Source: Nymphaea colorata
Lineage: Eukaryota > Streptophyta > Magnoliopsida > Nymphaeales > Nymphaeaceae
DNA: 64,000 nucleotides
NCBI RefSeq assembly: GCF_008831285.2
Contig: NW_022204507.1
Span: forward strand, 1,986,001 to 2,050,000
Direction: 5' to 3'
Shown here: positions 55,801 to 64,000 of the stretch, in pieces
Layout: each line of letters begins with the position of its first letter
Position numbering within the stretch: the first letter of the stretch is position 1
Notes under the pieces: generated by a model
Databases searched by the model: none
The model's input: only the letters and a program-made list of their open reading frames with translations
What the model was told of the DNA's origin: nothing
Translations under genes and position numbers: made by a program

Positions 55801-56191
55801 TGTTTTGACTTCTGAACTTATGAATTGTGATGTAATTGAATACTCTTCGGCTGCTTAGTATGTTATTTTGATTTTTGAATGTTTGATTTCTTATTTTGGA
55901 ATGTGTTGTTCATATGCATACTTCATAAGTTCATAGTTCATACTTCATATACATGAATGATGAATGTTCCTTTAAATACATTTTTCTTGAGTTTTTCTGA
56001 TTTTTACTTGTTTTTTTGGGATTTGTTAGATTTTTTCTGATTTTTTTCTATTTTTTATAATTTTTTAATATTTTTTACAAATTAAAAAATAATAATTTTA
56101 CGATACGTTACGATACATTTACGATACGTTATAATACGGTGTATGGGTCGGCCCGACCGATACACGATACGATACAGCAGTGATAACATTG
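52851..56191 (+). mobile_element. hAT1 DNA transposon, 3.34 kb, structurally complete
   Basis: Terminal inverted repeats CAATGTTTATCA (52851-52862) and TGATAACATTG (56181-56191), perfect 8-bp duplication ATTGTGAC (52843-52850, 56192-56199) in copia F RNase H. Subterminal regions are rich in CGATAC/GTATCG. It encodes a BED-finger hAT transposase on the plus strand. The deleted copy at 5781-6565 is its relative. Confidence 0.95.
53265..55724 (+). pseudogene. hAT1 transposase, BED finger to dimerisation domain
   Basis: ATG 53265: MSDPAWQWCTRVNPKD, BED finger with CNYC and FKNHIAGT. Coding shifts frame near 53400 and 53520, then an acidic patch, KKRRGASASS and SSSIKNFF. The GKWFYDASIPFNAANS motif (about 53878) opens the DUF659-like region (VRDVRHIV, WKATGCSVMAYGWT, TLVNFLVYCLLGTMFLKSVD, FINDNAANYKAAGEML). 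A stop at 54323, then FYWSPCAAHCVNLMFQDLG. The dimerisation domain CNATGCERNWSVFQHIHSKKRNRL is at 55240-55320; a likely intron (GTAAAC to TTAG, 55372-55448) precedes the acidic tail ending EDDDEE. At least four disabling changes. Confidence 0.85.
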
Positions 56192-56199
56192 ATTGTGAC

Positions 56200-56430
56200 A
56201 ACAAGGCAACTACCTATATTGCTAACAATCCTGTCTTTCATGAGAGGACAAAACATATTGAAGTGGATTGCCACTATGTTCGGGATTTAGTTCAAGAATG
56301 AATTATTAGCACTATTCATGTCTTCTCTGAAGATCAGGCAGCTGATATGTTCACTAAGCTCTTCCCATAGGCAATTTCCTGAGAGGTTATAACAAGCTGA
56401 GCATGATTGACATCTATGCTCCTGCTTGAG
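56200..56430 (+). pseudogene. copia F RNase H end
   Basis: [33 protein letters not shown], a stop, IHVFSEDQAADMFTK, a frameshift, YNKLSMIDIYAPA and the polypurine tract GAGGAGGAG. It directly continues the frame cut at 52850. Confidence 0.85.
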
Positions 56431-56436
56431 GAGGAG

Positions 56437-56587
56437 TGTTAAAGAGTGTTTCTGCAATATTAGAAAGTTGAATAGTAGTTCTTTAAATATTTTCTTATAT
56501 TTAGTGGACTGAATCTGTAATTATTATATTGCCAACCCTAATCTCTTTTAATATGAGATTAGGGTCACGTGAGTAAGGAAGAAACTG

Positions 56588-56625
<38 letters not shown>

Positions 56626-56649
56626 CCCTTCTTCCTCCAATATTCAACA
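56437..56649 (+). repeat. 3' LTR of copia F
   Basis: 213 bp, TGTTAAAGAG...ATTCAACA, with a (CT)n tract at 56592-56622. Confidence 0.9.
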
Positions 56650-56654
56650 CTCAT

Positions 56655-57433
56655 GATGTTACCTGTTGATGCAGCATTGTTTTCTTGTATGGATTTTTTC
56701 CGGTATGTAAAACAGTTCGTCCTTAGCAGCTTTGTGCATTTACTATGTGTTTCCCTTGTATTTTCTATAGTTTGTTTGCTTTTAGTTCTCTTAAAATGCT
56801 AAATGCCTTAAAACAAACTGTCGATACCGACTGCCGAGCTTCATACCAGAAAATAATGTTGAGTATTTCCTAAATAATTGTTATTATCAGGCTATCAGCA
56901 TATGTGAATGCAGTATGCGGTTCTACTAGAACTGCACTATGCAGTCAGGTTAGAACTGCACAGACGCTACTGCAGTCATGTTCAGAACTGCACAGTTGCA
57001 CTATTTCAGTCTGCAGTAGACTTGAGTTGTTTTGTTTGAAATTCTTTCATAAATTCTCATAGGTGAAGCTAATCAAACCCATTTTCGGACAAAGAAGAGG
57101 ACATCTTGCTGTTTTCTTTGTTGAGAAAATGTATTGGTTTGAGGTTTTCTGTATTTTGGAACTTTATTATTAGGTAGTTCTTTGAATTTTAAGTACTATT
57201 GGACTCTTTATGTAAACGGTTAAACATAACCCTAATTAGTTCCTTTTTATTGAATAAGAAGTAAAGGAGCCATAACAAGTAATGTGCTCCCTTCTCTCTC
57301 TCGTGACCTCTCTCGTTCTCTCCTCCCTTCCTTCTCTCAACTATCTCTTTCTTCTTCTTCTTCTTCTTCTTCAGATTTGATGTTAAAGTTCAACATTCTT
57401 TATATATATATATATATACACACACATATATAC

Positions 57434-57467
<34 letters not shown>

Positions 57468-59192
57468 GAATAGGCACATTTATTGGGTCATTTTCCATAT
57501 TTCTTTTCCCAAGTGCACTTTTCACCAAAAATAAGGGAGCCACCATTTAGTACTTTGTACATATACATGTATATATCTATTTATGTGTTTATGTATTTTC
57601 TTCATCTATGTTCTTTATTATTAATTTTGCTTTTGTCTTATTTCTTTTTGCTTTACCAGCAACTTAATTTTCAGTTTTAGCTTTTCAAATGTAATGGCTG
57701 ATAAAAGAAAGATAGTTGCAAGTGGTCATAGCAAGATCCATTGGTAGTGTAAATACTGCTGGTGCAGCTGAAATAGATTCAGCTCAGCTGCTTTGGAAGC
57801 ATATGATTAGAGGAGGGAAAAGCAGTGACAGCAGCAAAAATGTGAATTTGGCTTGCAATTTGTCATGGACAATTGACTGGCTCTTATACCTGCAATAAGG
57901 TAAAATCTTAAAACCCAGCACCTTGGGACTTGATGAAGGCGTTCTCGTCTTGTGACTCAGCAGGTCAACTTGGTGACTCGAGCTGGGATTTATTAATTTT
58001 TTAAGAGAATCTGTATATAACTAGTTATTATAAGTATAACACTATGTAACAGTTGACTCACTACTGACTTGGTAAGCTAGTGGGTTGCTGATCCATGGTT
58101 TGATAGCATGGATAACCCTCCTGTCCTTTATGGTTCCTTTTTCCCTTTGCCTTGTTCACACAAATGTTGAAGGGAATTCAAGTCCAAGTCAACCATGCAT
58201 TTTTTTTAAGATAACCATTTTAGAAAGTGCAACAGAAAACAGGGAACTGACAAATTTATACAGTTTTATGAACAAAAAGCAAGCTACATGGATAAAAAAA
58301 AATCAGCTAATCCTCATAATAAAGAGGTCAGCAAGGTCAATATTTGATTATTTGTGGAAGAGAAGAGAAAAGAGCTAATCTATATAGAAAATCAGACTAG
58401 AGCAACTGAAGAAGCATGACAAAAAAGTCAAAAACATAACAACAATGCTGCACTAAGTGAATGGTCATCAGGTGAAACAGTATTTAGGGGAAGGTGGTTC
58501 TAAGGATAGCAAGACTCAAATGCATCTACTGAACAGATTCAAGAAAATAAACAGAACAACTAAATACTCTCTTGTGTTTCCTTTCTTTTATGAACAAAAG
58601 GTTGCTTGACCAACATGAAAACCACAGAGCGTGTAACTGATATAATCACCTAGCATGCATTAGTTTTAAATATAATCACCTAGCATGCATTAGTTTTCTA
58701 ATTCAAAAGAACCTGCAAACGCTATAAGTTGGATGTAGTTTCATGACGTTCTAGAGAACAATGGTGTACAAGCTGGTCTCTACAGATACATTTGTTGCGA
58801 CATTTTGTTGCGTCAGTTGCTAGATAAGACGCCTAATTCTCAAAATCGTAACGACAGAAAGAAAAGAGATGACTATTACCTCTTCCAGACTCCCAAGACA
58901 AAAACCAAAAATGCAAGATAAGATATAACATATTGAAGCGTCCAATCCATCGTAGGAGAACAAAGCAAAAGGCAAAGGTAATAGTCTCTAGGGCTCCTAT
59001 GCCATAATCCATCCCAGTGTTCAATGGGTTCAGGATTCGCCAGTAGCATCGGCATTGATTCTCGCTATAACTCCACAAGAAATGCAGCCTGGGGTCCGTT
59101 TTGGATGCCGATTGCAACAGATATTGGAGGAAAGAAACGAACAGTGAACACAATAAATTGATGAAACAGTTTCGGGCTGTATAGATGCTTAC
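56655..59192. other. intron 1, 5' part, with microsatellites and a possible LTR relic
   Basis: No gene is recognised. (CTT)n at 57348-57373 and a TA/CA/GA compound microsatellite at 57399-57468. 57215-57393 (CCCTAATTAG..., CT-rich, ...AAGTTCAACA) resembles the end of a copia LTR, but no partner was found. At 57680-57900 the frame DSAQLLWKHMIRGGKSS recalls a hAT BED start only weakly. Confidence 0.45.
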
Positions 59193-59284
59193 TTCTCCTC
59201 CTCTGTATAAGGGATGCTCCTTTGGTGCGCCACCTCTCTGAGTCGACTCTCCCTTCTTTCGCGCGCTTTCTCGGCTCGGCCCAT
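59193..59284 (-). CDS. SDR gene, exon 1 (N-terminal extension and start codon)
   Basis: ATG at 59284 opens MGRAEKARERRESRLREVAH and continues QRSIPYTEEE, then AA before a GTAAGC donor; the split Lys codon is completed by the first A of exon 2. This charged MGxxExARERRE...IPY extension followed by WWS is the signature N-terminus of a plant SDR subgroup (family knowledge), which ties an exon 20 kb away to exons 2 and 3. No ORF longer than 30 codons exists in this frame, so length-based ORF calling would miss it. Phase and motif order make the link strong; transcript evidence is lacking. Confidence 0.85.
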
Positions 59285-59540
59285 CCAGATTAAGCCTCTC
59301 CGTTTGCGGCACTAGGGATCGGGTAAACAAACGGGGTTCGGCGAGTAAAATTCAACAGCAATACAGTCCGCAGAATGGAGCGCTCGAGCTCGCCTGGTTC
59401 CAAGTCAGCCGGACTTCTACAAAAACAACACAAGCTGGATCCAACATTCCAACCATGAGCGAAAATATCTAAATTTGTCACAGCAGTGCAAGCTTGGCAG
59501 CTATTTTCTTGGAGCTTAAAAAGGGTACAAGAATGAGAAG
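59285..59540 (-). promoter_or_regulatory. SDR 5' UTR / promoter-proximal region
   Basis: About 250 bp between the SDR start codon and a copia 3' LTR-like segment in the same orientation. No clear TATA box was seen. The longer minus-strand frame here (59290-59553) has no recognisable motif and is not called. Confidence 0.4.
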
Positions 59541-59880
59541 AAGAAGATACCACACGGTATTTAAGTGGTTCGACTCACGTCCACGGCCTCAAGATTCTCA
59601 CTCACTCTCTCAAATGTCGCATTAGGGTAGAGGTTCTTCTATTAAAGTTTCACCGTTACAATGTGAAAATGTCTCCTTGCAACTAGGAGATTTACATAAT
59701 TTTCACAGCTCAAATTTGGAATCATAATTTTTAGATTTCGCTACAAGGTTGGCGACAAGATTATCTCCAACTTCCTTATCTTGATCCGAAACCGCATGAG
59801 TCCTCATTGTTTTCTTTGACTCACGGATCTGGATTAAGATCCAGATCTGTCTTCTGATCTTTCTTCTCTAATAGCCCCCC
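59541..59880 (-). repeat. probable 3' LTR of copia I
   Basis: Follows the RNase H end and polypurine stretch. Contains a CTTGAGGCCGTGGACGTGAG-type motif and ACCACTTAAATACCG that recur in the R-U5 part of plant copia LTRs (family knowledge). The exact ends are not resolved and no partner LTR is in the window. Confidence 0.5.
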
Positions 59881-60599
59881 TCAAGTTCAACGGTCTAGCA
59901 AGGGTGTTGTGCTTGACCCGAAGTTCTTCAAAATGTGGTCGACATAGAGCTTTAGTCATGATATCAGCAATTTGAGAATCGGTAGAGACATGTCTAGTAG
60001 TTACATGCTAGTTAGCGACATGTTCACAGATGAAGTGGTTGTGGTTGTCGGTCTCAATGTGTTTGGTTTGTTGGTGTGGTATGGGATTGGTGGTAATACA
60101 AGTGGCACTTAAAGCGTCACAGAGAAGCACCAGCATTAGCACTAGAAGCTTACGAAGAAAATGAAAATGAGTAATTGATAGAACTTCTAACGTGGTTGAA
60201 GCAAGAGCTCTATATTCTACTTCCGTACATAACCGGGCAAAAATAGGTTGTTTGCATGCTGACTACGACGCGACTGAACCTTCAAGGAAGACAATACACC
60301 CACTAGTGGATTTATGTTTGTCTGGGTTTACTGCCTGGTCAACATCGTAGTAAGCAATGAGGATACAAGTGGTAGATGGGTGTAACAAGTGTCCACAGCT
60401 AATGTTGTGCTTCACACAATGGAGAATTCACTTGATGGTGACCCAATGAATAGTGGAAGGTTGTTGCATCAATTTGCACACTTTGTTCACCGCATAAGCA
60501 AATTTGGTCGTGTTCATATGAGATACTAAAGTGCACCAATGAGCTACCTATGTGTTGCTGGATTCATCAATTTGTCACCGTCATATCTAGACAAAGCAA
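59881..60599 (-). pseudogene. copia I RNase H
   Basis: The minus strand reads SRYDGDKLMNPA at the CACTA junction, AYYDVDQAVNPDKHKSTSGCIVFL, EVEYRALAS, CDALSATCITTNPIPHQQTKHIETDNHFI-like sequence, and TDSQIADIMTKALCRPHFEELRVKHN. Stops (for example VAN-stop-H) show decay. Confidence 0.75.
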
Positions 60600-61941
60600 C
60601 ACTACAAAAAACAGAAGCTTTACTGATACGATGAAAGTGTCATTAAAAATTGTAGCTATCACTGACGACAAGCAGAGTTCGTCATTGTAGATGGTGTTGC
60701 TAAAACTTTAACTGATGGTTTCGTAGAACATCATTGTACTTCAACTTGCAATAATAGAGTCTTGCATCAGTAAAACCTTAACCTTTACTGACAGTCTGAT
60801 TCCATCAATAAAGGTGTTCCCTTTGCTGATGGAATTGTCACGTTGGTAAAACTTTGATATTTACTGACGAGTATGTCCATCAGTACATTTTCCATCTAAT
60901 TGACGAAATGAGCTCGTTGATTAAAGGTAGTTTACATTGACATCAAGACGGTCTCTCAATAAGCATCTCTTTCTATTGCGTGAAGCGTCTGTTAGTAATG
61001 CCTTTTTCATTGATGGTTTTTGCCCATTAGTAAAACAACATATTTTTTTAGAATTGTATTATGTACAAACCAAACAATGGGAATACAATTAAAACCCCTG
61101 CAATTAACATAACAAATGAAATGTGCAATTAATGCATATAAATGAATTGCTTTCTCCATTTAAACTGAAATAAGTCACCAATGTTTTTGATAATTGTAGT
61201 CTATCTTCCATATTAGGATGGCACTTGTACATGACATTGAATACATGAAAAGAAGTACGGTAATTGATCCTTCGACTTAGGTTTACACGCATCAATGGGA
61301 GAAGTTTGGACGTGTGGGTAAACCAACATAAATAAAAGTAAAATATGTTACATGAAATTGAAATATAACATGCTCTACACATTGTCCCTAAAATCAAAAT
61401 GGTCGACAGCCACAACTGCGGAAGTATATCACAAAACCAAATTCCATGGGTACTCTAGCATCTGTTTTACTAACTTGGACCTTGAGATCGTCATTGAAGA
61501 GGAGGTGGGTTGCTGATGGGCAGCTTCGTCACCGGCACTAACAGATACAACGGCTCGAGAGAGGGCTCTAGCCGATAAAGGTGACCGGTGAAGGTGGGTC
61601 ACCGATGAAGGTGGTCGCTGAAGGTGGACCGCCGATCGGCACCTTCTTCACCGGCAGTAATGGAGGGAGAACACGAAGTAGAAAGGGGGACACTTAGAAC
61701 ACCGATAGTTTTGTTCGCCCATCAATATTGCAGGAAATTCTTACTGACGATGCGCTGATCCGTCAGTAAATGTAACACGTTTGTATGGCAGCGCAGTATA
61801 TGAGTTGTTTTTTGGCGAAATTTCCATGCCATCAATAAAAATCTTCTTTACTGTCACTGTTCTGATATCGTCACGAAATCTTCTTTTTACAGATGGCCTA
61901 CTTTCGGCCAGTCTCAGAAAAGCTTGCAATTTTTTGTACTG
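60600..61941. mobile_element. non-autonomous CACTA (En/Spm) transposon, 1.34 kb
   Basis: Starts CACTACAAAAAACAGAAGCT and ends AAAAGCTTGCAATTTTTTGTACTG-like (complement CAGTACAAAAAATTGC), with a perfect 3-bp duplication CAA (60597-60599, 61942-61944) inside copia I. Both subterminal regions carry many TTTACTGACG/CATCAGTAAA-type repeats. No transposase frame, so it depends on an autonomous partner. One terminal base differs (TACTG for TAGTG). Confidence 0.88.
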
Positions 61942-62060
61942 CAACTCTAGGAGAAAGGGGATAGTAGTTCCCATGGCATCAAGAAGCATTGACCATGCGA
62001 TGCGAGTAGATCAAGCATATACTTATGTTGAGCAAGAAAGAGACCTTCAGGGGTAATATA
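61942..62060 (-). pseudogene. copia I late RT fragment
   Basis: The minus strand encodes EGLFLAQHKYMLDLL-like RT sequence and continues into SRYDGDKLMN across the CACTA. It is lost abruptly at about 62060. Confidence 0.65.
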
Positions 62061-62190
62061 TTTATTACTAACAAATATATTTTATATTTAAATTTTTTTA
62101 TAATTTAAAAAATATTTTATAATTTATAAAAATATTATTTTATTATAACCAGGCTGGGCCAACCCGGCCTGATGCCCACCCCTACTGAGT
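62061..62190. other. AT-rich spacer with hAT-like terminal sequence
   Basis: 90 bp of A/T, then CCAGGCTGGGCCAACCCGGC and GCCCACCCCTA. The complement starts TAGGGGTGGGC, a form common at ends of plant hAT elements (family knowledge). Only one end is seen. Confidence 0.4.
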
Positions 62191-62199
62191 CATAAGCTG

Positions 62200-63060
62200 A
62201 TCATACTCTACCTTGCTCATAGTCACCTTGAAGCTATCAGGAGCTATCATGGAAGGAGTCTCTCCAAGTGGTGTAGCGGCTCAGGCATAACCTACAGGAA
62301 TCTAAGAAGTGAATCTCCCTCTGCCACCTAAGGTATCCTCTTCCATATGGGAACTAGAAGCTGGACAACCATGTTTGTCCCAACATCTATCTTCTAAATG
62401 TTCCAATTTGCGACAGTATGTACACTGAAATCTACCTCTGCCCCCTACCACAACCTAAGCCTTTTTCCCTTGTAGCATGTCCATGTCCTCTGGACACGGC
62501 TAAGGAAGCAGCAGGAGACTCATTCTAGGGCTGAGAGAGAGATACAACAAATCTACTAAGTGTATTATCTGTCTCAGCAAGATCTGGAATTTGTGCACCA
62601 GTAAGCATCTGAACTTCAGCTATTTCATATTTAGGGGACTAACCAGCCAATAACTTTGCCACCATTGTTTGCTCAAAATGAATCTTGTAACATGCCTGAC
62701 ATGGAGGTCGAAGGGTCTTCAATCATTCATACGCTGTTTTAACTGAAGCAAAGTATTAAGATAATTCCAAGAGTAATTCTTCCTCAACTTGTAAAATTTT
62801 TGAAACATTATTGTCATGAGAACAGGTTTGTCTCAACAAAGTCCACATGTGTTTAGCAGTTGTATAGTAAGCAAGAGTAGAAGCAATATCAGACTGCATA
62901 CTGTTCATAATCCACGACATAACAATACTATTATCATCTTTCCATGTGGTATACTTTCTTGTTTTAACATTTGGTTCATTTTCTTCAATGATATGGTCTT
63001 TCTAATGTCCTACTACAGACATCATGAACATAGCGACCAAATTTCATAGTTGTGACCATC
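62200..63060 (-). pseudogene. copia J gag
   Basis: Motifs in several frames: FMMSVVGH, VMSWIMNSMQSDIASTLAYYTTAKHMWTLLRQTCSHD, ERLKTLRPPCQACYKIHFEQTMVAKLLAG and TYCRKLEHLEDRCWDKHGCPAS (the knuckle has YCRK in place of HCGK). Numerous stops and small gaps. Confidence 0.75.
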
Positions 63061-63469
63061 TTTCACAGTCGAACTATAGAAGAATAAATTCCCAACAACT
63101 TTGTATTCCGTATGAGACTCGTTCTTAGGTATACTGTTGTTCCAGATCCATCGTAAGACAAACAATTGAACCACACAGTCTGACTATAATACGCAACAAT
63201 AAGTAGAATATGCAACAGCAATGAGCAAAAGTAGAGCACACAACAGTAGAAACAATAAACAGTTGATAAGGAGCTTTTTGCTGAAAAAAAAAATCCACTT
63301 TATAACATAGAGAGCTGGTCCATGGCAGACAAGAAGCAGGTCATAGTACGTATCTTTTCCATGCCTTGTTTAACTGCACACATATCAATCCTAACATCCA
63401 CGCTACGCACAACTTGAAGACTGATCATATATTCCATAGACATGATAAAAAAAGACTTTTAACACTTTA

Positions 63470-63605
63470 TTCCCACACTTAGTAGAAGTGACCAGCGACA
63501 AGGAAGAAGACTCTGTTGTTCCCACGCTTAGCAGAAGTGACCAGCGCCAATGAAGAAGATTTTGCTGTTCCCACGCTTAGCAAAAGTGACCAGCAACAAG
63601 GACCA
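63470..63605 (-). repeat. 49-bp tandem repeats in copia J leader
   Basis: Three units with a 49-bp period (markers at 63477, 63526 and 63575), the same unit as in copia C, where there are four. Confidence 0.85.
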
Positions 63606-63821
63606 TTAGCTAATTTGCAACTACATCCACTTCAACAAGGCATCAATCTACGGTTTTCATTTTTTGTTGAGAAAACCCTAGATCGAGCCCCAATATGCAT
63701 GATCTACAAGTTTTACCCACAAAATCCACAACGATAACAGAAGAAGAGGAAGAAGATGGGTAAGATGACGATGACAAGAGGAACAGGTGTCAGTCCCAAG
63801 AAGGGTATGGCTCTGATACAA

Positions 63822-64000
63822 TGTTGCTGGAAGCAAGAAGGGAGAGGAGAGAGAGAGAGAGAGAAATTCTCTTTGTTGTTCTAATAGTCGGCCTTATTTT
63901 CATGCTAAATGAGAATTAGGGTAAGACAACAAATTACAAGATTAGTCCACTACTAGAACATTTATTTGTAAAGAGTTGTTCCTAAAAAACTTAAATATTC
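63822..64000 (-). repeat. 5' LTR of copia J, cut by window end
   Basis: TGTTGCTGGAAGC at the inner end as in copia C. Alignable to about 63957 (ATTAGTCCACTACT), then a changed stretch, then AAATATTC, which also occurs near the outer end of the copia C LTR. Confidence 0.75.

Larger units (their letters stand above)
40431..56649 (+). mobile_element. Ty1/copia element F, host of copia G, copia H and hAT1
   Basis: 5' LTR 40431-40638 and 3' LTR 56437-56649 are of one family and flanked by CGCAT (40426-40430) and CTCAT (56650-56654), a 4-of-5 match. Between them: PBS and leader, then minus-strand copia G, then F resumes only at the integrase C-terminus (50985), so gag to most of integrase is deleted. 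RNase H is split by hAT1. Same family as element 2. Confidence 0.85.
59541..62060 (-). mobile_element. Ty1/copia element I, 3' part, interrupted by CACTA
   Basis: A different copia lineage from the others. On the minus strand: late RT (61942-62060), CACTA insert, RNase H (59881-60599), then an LTR-like segment. The polypurine-like stretch is the complement of 59874-59884. The 5' part is missing. Confidence 0.7.
62191..64000 (-). mobile_element. Ty1/copia element J, 5' part (runs off the right edge)
   Basis: Minus strand: 5' LTR from 63822, PBS (63810-63821, TTGTATCAGAGC, one change), leader with 49-bp repeats, and degenerate gag to the VEYDQL linker at 62191, where it breaks off. Close relative of copia C. 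Confidence 0.8.

Noticed and set aside
57716-57898. 60-codon ORF with LWKHMIRGGKSS, considered as a hAT BED start
   Set aside because: The zinc ligands are not recognisable and no TIR or other domains are near; too weak.
58833-59553. 165- and 87-codon minus-strand ORFs overlapping SDR exon 1
   Set aside because: They are in a different frame from the exon 1 peptide and run into intron and upstream DNA; no known motif.

Overview
This is nuclear DNA of a flowering plant. The evidence is GT-AG introns, copia LTR retrotransposons primed from initiator tRNA-Met, hAT and CACTA DNA transposons, and one host gene of a plant-type short-chain dehydrogenase/reductase (SDR) family. Nothing bacterial, viral or organellar was seen, and the species cannot be fixed from the window.

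The only host gene recognised lies on the minus strand. Three SDR exons (59193-59284, 38757-39017, 19352-19543) join in compatible phase and encode, in order, the charged N-terminal extension, the nucleotide-binding fold (TGSNRGIG) and the NNAG to catalytic-serine segment. Introns 1 and 2 are about 20.2 and 19.2 kb, and intron 3 would run past the left edge. The exons with the YxxxK motif and the C-terminus were not found. A 7-A run at the start of exon 2 breaks the frame set by exon 1, so the gene is either damaged or carries a homopolymer error.

Almost everything else is nested transposable elements inside these introns. Left of exon 3: copia element 1 (<1-8233, +), cut by a 3.0-kb solo LTR and a deleted hAT; and copia element 2 (9628-18695, -, TSD GTTTG), which carries a second hAT family and a 2.3-kb internal inversion. 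Intron 2: a gypsy 3' end, a truncated 3-kb-family LTR, and copia C (-). Copia C holds a second solo LTR (TSD GTTCC), which itself holds copia D (TSD GTTGC) and copia E (TSD CTATT). E has two identical LTRs and long ORFs and is the youngest insertion. Intron 1: copia F (40431-56649, +) containing copia G (-), which contains copia H (TSD CTTCC); F is also cut by a 3.3-kb hAT with an 8-bp TSD. Upstream of the SDR start are a copia 3' LTR-like segment (I), a non-autonomous CACTA (TSD CAA) and a further copia 5' part (J) running off the right edge.

No cooperative gene system, CRISPR array, tRNA or rRNA gene was found. The interest lies in the transposon-swollen SDR gene, the nesting order recoverable from target-site duplications, and several rearrangement junctions.
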